From a virus: a stretch of DNA of 45,674 nucleotides. The DNA lies in the IMG/VR virus record IMGVR_UViG_3300032069_000849, positions 1 through 45,674 of that record; one strand, written 5' to 3'. Shown in pieces: positions 31,528 to 38,465 of the stretch (position 1 is its first letter; each line of letters starts with the position of its first letter). A model generated the notes under the pieces. That model saw nothing but the letters and a program-made list of their open reading frames with translations, was not told where the DNA came from and did no database searches. The position numbers and the translations under genes were made by a program.

Positions 31528-31833
31528 GTGGGAGATATGGGAAAACTGATACTCGAAAGCGCCGCTGAGGCGCTGGTCGAACTTGCGATCCTGGTCGTGA
31601 CCGGCGTGGTCCTCCTGGACCGCGTAAAAAACCTGACCCGGGATCTCAAGTCCAGGGTCGACGCCCTTGAGGAATGGCGCGATGGTCACATCTCGAGCAC
31701 CCAGCCGCATGCTGTCTGCATCCTCGAGGAGCGCCGGCAGTTCGACGAGAAGGAGCGGCTGGAGCGGATCGAACGCAAGATCGACAGGCTCGAGGAGCGC
31801 ATCGACGCCCTGACGGGGAAGTTCCACGACTGA
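31528..31833 (+). CDS. Membrane-anchored coiled-coil protein
   Basis: A 101-aa protein with one N-terminal membrane segment (LVELAILVVTGVVLLDRV) and a long charged coiled coil with regular heptads to the end (ERLERIERKIDRLEERIDAL). Start GTG 31528 or ATG 31537. Position just before the lysozyme gene fits a lysis accessory or spanin-like role, but no lipobox or cognate partner is obvious. Confidence 0.6.
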   Translation: MGDMGKLILESAAEALVELAILVVTGVVLLDRVKNLTRDLKSRVDALEEWRDGHISSTQPHAVCILEERRQFDEKERLERIERKIDRLEERIDALTGKFHD

Positions 31834-31873
31834 ATCTGAAGCCCTGAGGTTCATCAGGGACACCTATGGCGGG

Positions 31874-32344
31874 ATGATCGCCGAATCCGCCGCGAAGCAC
31901 CGCCACCGGCCCGAGGTCCTCGCCGGGATAGTCATGCGTGAAACCCGGGGCGGCTTATCGCCCCTGCTTGACCGCCCCGGGCCCGAAGGCCGCGGAGACC
32001 GCGACAAGCAAGGCCGGTATCACGGCCACGGCTTATGCCAGGTCGACGACCGCTCTTTCCCCGAGTTCTGCGCCGGCCCGGACTGGAAGGATCCCGCGAA
32101 AAACATAGAAATGGGCGCCTGGGTGCTTGCCCGGAAGCGCGCCTTCCTCGCGGCGAGGACGCTCAGCTCCCCGCTCACAGTCGCTGACCTCGAAAGGGCT
32201 GCGATTGCCGCCTACAACGCCGGCGAAGGCCGTGTGCTCAAGGCCATCGAGAAGGGCCTGGATATCGATAGCCATACGGCGCACGGCGACTACTCAGTCG
32301 CGGTACTGCGTTTCGCGGATCTGTATCTGAGACTGGAGGTTTGA
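31874..32344 (+). CDS. Lysozyme (goose-type/SLT-like muramidase)
   Basis: A 156-aa endolysin of the lysozyme-like superfamily: VLAGIVMRETRGG with the likely catalytic Glu near residue 23, then GRYHGHGLCQVDDRSFPEF and AAIAAYNAGEGRVLKAIEKG, the standard SLT/goose-type landmarks. The frame is open upstream to 31814 with protein-like sequence (ESEALRFIRDTYGG) but no ATG/GTG/TTG before 31874. The N terminus may therefore be longer through an unusual start. No signal peptide, so a holin is needed; one follows. Confidence 0.82.
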   Translation: MIAESAAKHRHRPEVLAGIVMRETRGGLSPLLDRPGPEGRGDRDKQGRYHGHGLCQVDDRSFPEFCAGPDWKDPAKNIEMGAWVLARKRAFLAARTLSSPLTVADLERAAIAAYNAGEGRVLKAIEKGLDIDSHTAHGDYSVAVLRFADLYLRLEV

Positions 32345-32347
32345 GAC

Positions 32348-32551
32348 ATGGACTGGCACTGGCTGCGCAACGACAAAATCCTGCTGGCTCTTCTGATGCT
32401 TGCGTTCCTCGGCGTCTGGTGCTTCACACGATACGAAAAGCTATTCGATGTCGTCATCACCTTCCAGGGCGCCCTCATCGCCCTGATCACGGGCGAAGTG
32501 CTCAAGCGGCGCAACGGCAGCAACAGGAATGGAAACAACCCGCGGAAATGA
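32348..32551 (+). CDS. Holin-like small membrane protein
   Basis: A 67-aa protein with two hydrophobic segments (ILLALLMLAFLGVWCF and VVITFQGALIALITGEVL), an Arg/Asn-rich C terminus, and a position 3 bp after the lysozyme gene. These are the features of a class II-type holin; no sequence family was recognised. Ends with a 4-bp overlap to the next gene. Confidence 0.62.
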   Translation: MDWHWLRNDKILLALLMLAFLGVWCFTRYEKLFDVVITFQGALIALITGEVLKRRNGSNRNGNNPRK

Positions 32552-33270
32552 AAAACATCATTCCCATCCTGAAGTCCCTCTGCCTGCTGGCCGCGATCTT
32601 TGCGCTTGTTGAAGCCGGCCTGGCGCTCCGAGACATCGCAAAACTCTCGAAAGCGGCCTCCATGACTGTGACGGAAGCTGGCGGTGCGGCAACAGAGCTG
32701 AGAAAAGCCGCAACCGCCATTTCAGAATACACGCAGCACCAGACAAAGCAGCTGATGGATCCCCGCAACCAAAAAGCGCTCGATGCCGGAATCCAGGCTC
32801 TTGCCGTCTTCAACGGCACCGGCAGGCTAATCAATCGTGAGGTGATTCCCCGGGCGATGGAGGTTCTATACAACCTCTCCAATGCTGCGGTTTCCCTCAA
32901 CCAGGCAATTCAGTCGACAGACCGATCCGTAAACGGCGATCTCCTACCCGAATCGAAGCGGCTGCTTGCCGGAACGACGGATGCCGTCGCGTCCGCGCGG
33001 AACTCGGTCGACGCTGCTTCAGATCAGATTTTCCAGGCCGGCAACGATATCCACACGATCCTCGCGGATCCCGCACTGAAATCGATCCTGGCCGAAACAA
33101 ATGCGATCGCGTCACATGCCGACGGCATCGCGGGCAACCTCGAGGATGCATCCAAGCAGCTGCCTCTGATCGCCGCCGATCTCGAACGCATCGCCGCGAC
33201 CAGTTCCCGCTACAGGAAGGCAATTCTATTGAGTCAAATCCTGTCCGCCCTCGCGCGGGCATTTTTCTGA
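32548..33270 (+). CDS. Membrane-anchored long helical protein
   Basis: A 240-aa protein beginning with a membrane segment (NIIPILKSLCLLAAIFALVEAGLAL), followed by about 190 residues of Ala/Ser/Asn-rich amphipathic helix with repeated small-residue heptads (ATAISEYTQHQ..., DAVASARNSVDAASDQIFQAGNDI). It resembles the periplasmic or helical-bundle part of MCP-like or apolipoprotein-like proteins. It sits in the lysis cluster; its function is unknown. ATG from the ATGA overlap. Confidence 0.65.
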   Translation: MKNIIPILKSLCLLAAIFALVEAGLALRDIAKLSKAASMTVTEAGGAATELRKAATAISEYTQHQTKQLMDPRNQKALDAGIQALAVFNGTGRLINREVIPRAMEVLYNLSNAAVSLNQAIQSTDRSVNGDLLPESKRLLAGTTDAVASARNSVDAASDQIFQAGNDIHTILADPALKSILAETNAIASHADGIAGNLEDASKQLPLIAADLERIAATSSRYRKAILLSQILSALARAFF

Positions 33271-33279
33271 GGTGACAAA

Positions 33280-33564
33280 ATGACGAATCTATTGAAACGC
33301 ATCGGCGGCGCCCTGAGGGACGCCGTTTTTCAGATGTTCGGGCTGCAGGCTGTTTTCGGCCCCGGAACCGGAGAGACCAAGAAGGCGGCTATCATGGATT
33401 TCCTGAAAAACGCGATCGGCATTGGCGAGCTGGCCCTCGGGAAAGACATCATGGACGAAGCCGAATTTGTGGCAGGCCTCGACCAGGCCGCTGAGGGTGT
33501 CCTACGCGCCCTTAAAGCCACGAACCTGTGGCAAAAAAACTTTGGCGCATCCAAGACAGCATAA
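33280..33564 (+). CDS. Small hypothetical phage protein
   Basis: A 94-aa helical protein with mixed charge (MTNLLKRIGGALRDAVFQMFGLQAVFGPGTGETKKAAIMDFLKNAIGIGEL...). It is the last gene of the late operon and has a GAGGTG ribosome site. No domain recognised. Confidence 0.6.
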   Translation: MTNLLKRIGGALRDAVFQMFGLQAVFGPGTGETKKAAIMDFLKNAIGIGELALGKDIMDEAEFVAGLDQAAEGVLRALKATNLWQKNFGASKTA

Positions 33565-33646
33565 GCCCAGGGAGGGGAACAGATGCGGAAAATGCCGCCA
33601 CATTGTGACACTCATTCCACCTTGGTGTGCTATCCTCGCCTGCACC

Positions 33647-34225
33647 ATGAACAAGGCAAAGCTTGCGAAATGCGTCGGGCAGTTTGTGAGACTCCGTCCC
33701 ATGGCTGTTCGCCATGATGGTGTATGCGGACTACCCCAGATCGACGATGATTGGCGTGTTGACCAGGTGGAAGACGAAGGCGTGTGGATCCAGAATATCA
33801 GGACTGGCCATAGAGTTCTCTTGGGATACGATCACATACACAGTTACATAAGCGATCCCGCTCGCCGCCTTGGTCAACAAAGACACGGCCTCCTCCAATT
33901 GAATGTTCGCATCATAATGCATGGTGTCCATGCTGACATCGAGCCTATCGACCCACGTGAAAAGGCAAAGGCAAGCCAGGTTGCCGATAAGTGGGTCTGC
34001 ACCCCGTACATTGAAAAGACCGGCATCGCCAAGGATTTGCGAACGCAAGGATTTGAACTATGCTGGAGTACCGCGAATGATGAGACTACAAAAACCGACA
34101 CCGAAGGTTGGGGGCCGGTCCTGATCTGCGAACCTGACGGAACACTGGTATGCCTCAAAGTCCGCGACCATCCGATCGTTGGCGGTTACTTGATCCTCTT
34201 AAAAAGGGCCAAACACGCGACATAA
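33647..34225 (+). CDS. Moron-like gene of unknown function
   Basis: A 192-aa protein. The N-terminal part KCVGQFVRLRPMAVRHDG...WRVDQVEDEGVWIQNIRTGHRVLLGYDHIHSYISDP looks like a small SH3-like or ligand-binding beta domain. The C-terminal part (GFELCWSTANDETTKTDTEGWGPVLICEPDGTLVCLKV) is separate. It is less GC-rich than the late genes and follows an 82-bp gap. It lies between lysis genes and the restriction-modification cargo, as morons do. Function unknown. Confidence 0.62.
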   Translation: MNKAKLAKCVGQFVRLRPMAVRHDGVCGLPQIDDDWRVDQVEDEGVWIQNIRTGHRVLLGYDHIHSYISDPARRLGQQRHGLLQLNVRIIMHGVHADIEPIDPREKAKASQVADKWVCTPYIEKTGIAKDLRTQGFELCWSTANDETTKTDTEGWGPVLICEPDGTLVCLKVRDHPIVGGYLILLKRAKHAT

Positions 34226-34230
34226 GTCGG

Positions 34231-34404
34231 ATGAAGACAAATCATCGCCATTTCCTCTTCACTTTCGTCCCACGTATCAAAATGCTCCAGAGGCATCTCT
34301 CGGCCTGCTTGACAATCATCTGCACTGCCTTTGCTGCACAACTCTCAGGAACAGCCGCTCATGCGGCCTTTTTCGGGGATACTACTGCTGAGGCTGGGCT
34401 CTGA
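34231..34404 (+). CDS. Short secreted peptide or truncated gene
   Basis: A 57-aa frame with a basic start, hydrophobic core and an Ala-x-Ala-type cleavage site (LTIICTAFAAQLSGTAAHA), then only 13 residues. A terminator-like hairpin lies within its last codons. It could be a remnant of an exported protein cut off by the insertion of the downstream cargo, or not be translated at all. Confidence 0.3.
   Translation: MKTNHRHFLFTFVPRIKMLQRHLSACLTIICTAFAAQLSGTAAHAAFFGDTTAEAGL
34354..34373 (+). terminator. Intrinsic terminator-like hairpin
   Basis: GCCGC (34354-34358), loop TCAT, GCGGC (34363-34367), then C and five T. It separates the moron-like gene from the restriction-modification genes. Confidence 0.5.
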
Positions 34405-34645
34405 TCGCTTCGCCACGGCCATCCTAGCGCAGTTTGTTAGCGCCCTTTCGGGCGCCGCATGAGCGAAATCCCGGTTTTCGAGCGTTCCATACCTCGCCGG
34501 CCGATACTGCCTCCGCGGCACAACTGAGGCGCCATTTGCGGCACAAGCAAGGGCCAATGGATCGCGAAATTCTCGCTCTGAATAAGCTCATTTTGGGGTC
34601 ACTTTTTTGTTGCGCGCTTTACGTCACTTACGTTACTCTAATCAC
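34405..34645. other. Junction region before the methyltransferase gene
   Basis: 240 bp without a convincing gene. It holds a perfect 6-bp stem with TTTC loop (34441-34456, GCGCCC/GGGCGC) and, at the right end, the putative promoter of the methyltransferase. Composition is mixed, consistent with a cargo boundary. Confidence 0.4.
34610..34639 (+). promoter_or_regulatory. Putative promoter of the type II methyltransferase gene
   Basis: TTGCGC (34610-34615) and TACTCT (34634-34639) are 18 bp apart. The ATG is only 6 bp after the -10-like box, suggesting a leaderless or very short leader. Direct repeats ACGTCACTT and ACGTTACTC lie in the spacer and overlap the -10-like box, a possible operator. 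Confidence 0.35.
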
Positions 34646-35818
34646 ATGGCACACGGAGACTCAGGACGGATTGTGATCGACGTCGAGCTGGATTTAAAGC
34701 GCCAGCTCTATGCTGCGCTCTCGCTGAAGGGCAGTACCCTAAAGGACTGGTTTAGGAAATCCGCCGAGGCGTTCTGCGCGGAGACAATGCGACCATCCCG
34801 GTTCAGAGATGCGAGGGTATCAGAAACGCAGAGCCCATATTTGCCTTGGCCCAAGCCGAGGAACGATATGACGCTTGAGCCGCGGAAGGCCGAGACCGCC
34901 TACACGCTGGTGTCCATGTTTTCTGGCTGCGGCGGTATGGACCTCGGCTTCATTGGAGGGTTTGAGGTTTTCGGCCGGACCTACGCACCCTTGCCTTTCA
35001 GAATCGTCTGGGCTAATGACAACAATCAGGCCGCCTGCAAGACATACAAGGAAAATCTCGGCCACGATATCAAGGACGGAAGCGTATGGGATGTTTTGGA
35101 CTCGTTGCCCGAAAAAGCTGATGTCCTAGTCGGAGGTTTTCCGTGCCAGGATGTCTCGGTCAACGGCAAACGGCGTGGCCTCAACGGCTCCCGAACCAGT
35201 CTCTACAAGGCGATGGTCAAGGCTATCGAGAAGGTGAAGCCGAAGGTGTTCGTCGCGGAGAATGTGAAGGGATTGCTGATGGGCGAGAACCAAGGCTGGG
35301 CGAAGCAAGTACTGGATGACTTCAAGGCATTGGGTTACGAGGTGCAGAAACCGAAGATTTACAGAGCTGCCGATTATGGAGTTCCGCAGACTCGGGAACG
35401 GATCTTCTTCGTAGGCACCGCGGCCGGCGTGAAGCCGTTCGAGCCTCCTCCCGCTGAGCGCAACGCAGCTACGTGGATGACGGCCAAGGAGGCTTTGGCA
35501 GACCTGGAAAGCATTGAGGAGTCGCCGGAGATCAACCACATCTGGAGCCGGGCGAATAAGAGCCCCGAACAGGGCAATCGACGGCTGATCCCGGGAAGGC
35601 CCGCGTACACAATCAGAGCCGAGTGCCACGGCAACATCCAGTACCACTACAGCCTTCCGCGTCGCATCTCGATGCGCGAGGCAGCGCGGATTCAGTCCTT
35701 CCCTGACTCGTTCATCTTCCATGCGAAGCTGAGGGAGACCGAGCGGCAGGTGGGGAACGCGGTCCCTCCGGTCTTGGCATGGCACATGGCAAAGGCGGTT
35801 CTGGCCTGCCTTGAGTGA
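34646..35818 (+). CDS. Type II m5C DNA methyltransferase with N-terminal ribbon-helix-helix segment
   Basis: A complete 390-aa cytosine-5 methyltransferase. Residues 7-45 (GRIVIDVELDLKRQLYAALSLKGSTLKDWFRKSAEAFC) have the strand-helix-helix pattern of a ribbon-helix-helix DNA-binding domain. Catalytic motifs follow: MFSGCGGMDLGF, GGFPCQDVS with Cys167, AENVKGLL, YGVPQTRERIFFVG, TRD, and motif X QVGNAVPPVLAWHMAKAV. The restriction enzyme gene converges 7 bp away. The extra N-terminal domain may let the enzyme repress its own promoter, as fused HTH domains do in M.EcoRII/M.SsoII-type enzymes. Recognition sequence unknown. Confidence 0.92.
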   Translation: MAHGDSGRIVIDVELDLKRQLYAALSLKGSTLKDWFRKSAEAFCAETMRPSRFRDARVSETQSPYLPWPKPRNDMTLEPRKAETAYTLVSMFSGCGGMDLGFIGGFEVFGRTYAPLPFRIVWANDNNQAACKTYKENLGHDIKDGSVWDVLDSLPEKADVLVGGFPCQDVSVNGKRRGLNGSRTSLYKAMVKAIEKVKPKVFVAENVKGLLMGENQGWAKQVLDDFKALGYEVQKPKIYRAADYGVPQTRERIFFVGTAAGVKPFEPPPAERNAATWMTAKEALADLESIEESPEINHIWSRANKSPEQGNRRLIPGRPAYTIRAECHGNIQYHYSLPRRISMREAARIQSFPDSFIFHAKLRETERQVGNAVPPVLAWHMAKAVLACLE

Positions 35819-35825
35819 CGCGTCA

Positions 35826-36851
35826 TCATCTAAACAGCACTTCGGATGGTTTCCAGGTCGTGGCGAAATCATCCGCGCGTCTGAGCCACTCCTTTATGCG
35901 TTGGCCAGGGGGGACATCCGCGCCCCAATATTCCACGAACAGAGCGGAGTCAAGGGTCGCGGCCGCCTTCCGCATCTCGTCCTCAATATCAAGCAGCGCG
36001 CGCATTACATAGTTGCCGCCGCGCTTCGAGCTCCCGCGGAGGGCTACGCTCCCGGCAGAGAAGAGGTCGCGGGCCTGGCTCACGAGAACGCCACGGTAGG
36101 TGATCAGATACATCGCGACATCGTCGTACTTGTGTTTGGAACGGGAGGTCTTGACGATCTGCGGACACAACAGCGCAGCCTCCGCTCGTAGCCTGCGCTT
36201 TTCCTCTTGGTCCAAGCCCATATATAACCGAGCCTGGATCGGAAGTGAGTGGCCCTGGTCCGGCCGGTCCTCAAGCCACCAGAGACGCTCGCCCTTTTTC
36301 AGGCGGCTTCGCGCATACTTGCGAATGTGCTCCATCCGCTGGTGAATCGACAACTGACAGAAGTCCTTGTACGAGATGCCGAATTTCTTGAACAGCGACT
36401 CCTTCGGATCGGCGCCCTCGCGCGGGATCTCGACCTCAAACCGCGGCACGTGTGATGTTCTGACATGCATCACGCATTCCTCGTAACGCCCCCAAGCCAC
36501 CTCCGGGTCTCCACCCATCTTGCCGAAGACCACGTAGATGTGCTCCACCTCAGTCTTGCGCATGCTCTCTAAAACGCTGTTCGCCACGCTCCTCCACGTG
36601 TCGTTCTCGGTGAACTTCACCTCGATTCCGAACTTGCCGAGGACGATATCTGGGAATGCGTAAGGATGCGGCTCGAAGTCAACGGCGAGTTTATATTCGG
36701 CGACCAGGTCCTGCGTTACCTGCCTCACTCTGTTCTCGAACTCGGCCGACTTCCTGTACTCGCGACGCGACCGGCATTCATCCGTGAGCATTTCACAGAG
36801 GCGGTGCAGCACTCCCTCGAATTCGCGCATGGTCAAATCAGCTTTTGGCAT
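35826..36851 (-). CDS. Type II restriction endonuclease (PD-(D/E)XK)
   Basis: A 341-aa nuclease: FPDIVLGKFGIEVKF at 66-80 gives PD67-68...E77-x-K79, an intact PD-(D/E)XK core. The remainder is charged, with a Trp-rich middle (RLWWLEDRPDQGH) and a C-terminal region rich in Arg/Lys. Start at ATG 36851, overlapping the Vsr stop by 14 bp; longer in-frame sequence upstream is a shadow of Vsr. Convergent with the methyltransferase gene and transcribed from the Vsr promoter. It should cut unmethylated DNA at the site protected by the neighbouring methyltransferase. Confidence 0.85.
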   Translation of the reverse strand: MPKADLTMREFEGVLHRLCEMLTDECRSRREYRKSAEFENRVRQVTQDLVAEYKLAVDFEPHPYAFPDIVLGKFGIEVKFTENDTWRSVANSVLESMRKTEVEHIYVVFGKMGGDPEVAWGRYEECVMHVRTSHVPRFEVEIPREGADPKESLFKKFGISYKDFCQLSIHQRMEHIRKYARSRLKKGERLWWLEDRPDQGHSLPIQARLYMGLDQEEKRRLRAEAALLCPQIVKTSRSKHKYDDVAMYLITYRGVLVSQARDLFSAGSVALRGSSKRGGNYVMRALLDIEDEMRKAAATLDSALFVEYWGADVPPGQRIKEWLRRADDFATTWKPSEVLFR

Positions 36852-37278
36852 CCGAGCGCACCTGTAAGGAATTTGATAAGAGAATGTGGAGTCGTGAGAC
36901 GACCAAACGAGGCGTGTCGAGGGAGTGCTCCCAAATGCGGTAGACCTGCCAGCCTTTTTGGTGCAGCAGCCTTTTGACCTCAAGATCGCGCGCCCTGTTG
37001 CGGGCGATCTTGAGCTGCCAATAATCAAGCCGGCTCTTCGGCATCCGGCAGTGTTTCGGGCATCCGTGCCAGAAACAGCCATCGATGAAAAGCGCGATGC
37101 GCTCGCGCCGGAACGAAAAATCAGGACGACCAGGCAGTGTGGATACGTGGCGCCGCCACCCTGTGATACCGGCCTCTCTGAGGATCATAGCCAGCTTTGC
37201 CTCGGTGTCCCGGTTGCCGCGTGAGCGGACCGCGGCCATCATCCGGGAACGTGTCTGTTTGTCATACTTATCTGTCAC
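36838..37278 (-). CDS. vsr: Very short patch repair endonuclease (Vsr)
   Basis: A 146-aa mismatch nuclease that nicks T:G mismatches made when 5-methylcytosine deaminates; usual companion of m5C methyltransferases. Seen: DKQTRSRMMAAVRSRGNRDTEAKLAMILREAGITGWRRH, GRPDFSFRRERIALFIDGCFWHGCPKHC with catalytic Asp and zinc ligands, and WQVYRIWEH. GTG at 37278 gives the standard length; another GTG at 37332 is possible. It forms an operon with the restriction enzyme. Confidence 0.92.
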   Translation of the reverse strand: MTDKYDKQTRSRMMAAVRSRGNRDTEAKLAMILREAGITGWRRHVSTLPGRPDFSFRRERIALFIDGCFWHGCPKHCRMPKSRLDYWQLKIARNRARDLEVKRLLHQKGWQVYRIWEHSLDTPRLVVSRLHILLSNSLQVRSDAKS

Positions 37279-37286
37279 AGCGGAGG

Positions 37287-37318
37287 CAGTATAAACCTCT
37301 CGACCCGTAGAGGTCGAG
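37287..37318 (-). promoter_or_regulatory. Putative vsr-R promoter with overlapping operator palindromes
   Basis: On the minus strand, TATACT (37293-37288) lies 9 bp before the GTG, with TCGACC (37317-37312) 18 bp upstream as a weak -35. The same stretch contains two overlapping inverted repeats: CTCGACC/GGTCGAG (37299-37305, 37312-37318) and ACCTCT/AGAGGT (37295-37300, 37109-type arm at 37309-37314). This fits a promoter under repressor control, perhaps by the methyltransferase's N-terminal domain. Confidence 0.4.
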
Positions 37319-37442
37319 TGGAGTATCCGCACGGCCCCTTCTGAGCATCATTCCAGCCATTGTTCTCCGGATTCCGACGAAAATGGCTCCTTGCGAATAT
37401 CAGTCCCGCCACCATTCACTGCCGCAGACTCGCCAGTCTTGT

Positions 37443-37471
37443 GCATGACGGTCTCCAACACTCCGTCATGC
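37443..37471. repeat. 9-bp perfect inverted repeat, possible operator
   Basis: GCATGACGG (37443-37451) and CCGTCATGC (37463-37471) with an 11-nt spacer. It lies 29 bp upstream of the -35 box of the promoter for the QueC-like pair and between two divergent transcription units. Confidence 0.55.
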
Positions 37472-37499
37472 GAAATTCCTGAGGTGAAGAAGGATCTGC

Positions 37500-37529
37500 T
37501 TGACAAGATTGTTGCCCGTGATGTATCTG
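37500..37529 (+). promoter_or_regulatory. Sigma-70-like promoter for the QueC-like pair
   Basis: TTGACA (37500-37505, perfect -35) and TATCTG (37524-37529) are separated by 18 bp. It points to the gene starting at 37677, leaving a leader of about 140 nt. Confidence 0.5.
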
Positions 37530-37676
37530 CTTTATCTCTTTGAGGTTGAAGCGGCATTACGCGGTTCAACTGCTCGAAGCAATCCCCGCGCAAGTAGGAA
37601 GACTTCACCTGGAAAAGAGGAGGCAAGGTCTGGCTGGCTGCGCGCCGCCTTCGTGATTTGTCGGAATGAGGATGGG

Positions 37677-38465
37677 ATGGGGCACATCAGGTTAGGAAGA
37701 CTGCCCAGAACACGAAAGTGGAATCAGGTCCTTGGCCTGATAGGCGGAGGCGCGGACGCCCCGGAAGTTGCGGCCTCTGCAATGGAGGCTTCCCAAGGAG
37801 GACTGGTCAAAGCTGCAAAAGATCCGGGCCTCATCCACACAGTCTGGCTTCTCACCCAGATTCCGCTGGCCGCGCGGAGCGAACATTTCGCGGACGGCCT
37901 CCGGCAGCTCGGACTCGAGGTATCAAACGCCCCAAGCCTCCTGGAGGTTGCCGGAGCCTTCACTGGCGCGGTGGATGCCCACCTGCGCCGCGGCGGCGGA
38001 CGCACCGACCTCGGCGAGATGGCAGAGATGGCAGCCGCCGAGACCCTCACGCGCCTCGGTAATGTCAAGACTGCCAGCCTCTTCGGCGCCACCGCGGCAG
38101 ACGTCCAGCAGGCATTCGGAAGCTTCTCGACAACGAAGCAGTTCGGCACACTCGCCCGGGAATTCTTCACACGCCTCTCGAAAAAGTACCTGACCTATTT
38201 TCTCAGCCGGGAACTTTCGAATTACGTCGATGGCGGGGGCGGCAGCCGTTTCTCCAACATCGACGAACACGCAGAGTTCAACGAAGCGCTGGACCTCCAC
38301 TGCCGCCAGGCCTCGCGCATCGTCGAGGAATTCTCCGGAGGCTGGTTCTCCAAGGCCAATTTCGAGGGAGGGATCACTCCGGAGAAGGCAGCCGGATTCG
38401 TCCATGTCGCCCTGAAAAAGCTGCGGGCTGAGCTCGCGAAGGGAGGCACGCCGCATGAGCAATGA
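37677..38465 (+). CDS. Partner protein of a QueC-like enzyme, unknown fold, Met-Gly start
   Basis: A 262-aa protein beginning MGHIRLGRLPRTRKW, with a helical body: VAASAMEASQGGLVKAAKDPGLIHTVWLLTQIPLAARSEHF, GEMAEMAAAETLTRLG, FGTLAREFFTRLSKKYLTYFLSRELSNYVDGGG, HVALKKLRAELAKGG. ATG at 37677 has GAGGATGG just upstream; frame further upstream lacks coding character. It overlaps the QueC-like gene by 11 bp, so they are translationally coupled. I do not recognise the family. The invariantly exposed Gly after Met is notable because QueC-like defence enzymes have been reported, to my recollection, to modify a partner's N terminus; this is inference. Confidence 0.75.
   Translation: MGHIRLGRLPRTRKWNQVLGLIGGGADAPEVAASAMEASQGGLVKAAKDPGLIHTVWLLTQIPLAARSEHFADGLRQLGLEVSNAPSLLEVAGAFTGAVDAHLRRGGGRTDLGEMAEMAAAETLTRLGNVKTASLFGATAADVQQAFGSFSTTKQFGTLAREFFTRLSKKYLTYFLSRELSNYVDGGGGSRFSNIDEHAEFNEALDLHCRQASRIVEEFSGGWFSKANFEGGITPEKAAGFVHVALKKLRAELAKGGTPHEQ

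Larger units (their letters stand above)
37333..37676. other. Regulatory gap between the restriction genes and the QueC-like pair
   Basis: About 340 bp. A minus-strand frame (37348-37626) lacks coding character. The stretch contains a 9-bp inverted repeat and a good promoter for the rightward pair, each listed separately. Confidence 0.45.

Noticed and set aside
33603-33636. Sigma-70 promoter before the moron-like gene
   Set aside because: A TATCCT -10-like box is present, but the nearest TTGTGA-like -35 has a 22-bp spacer, so support is too weak to list.
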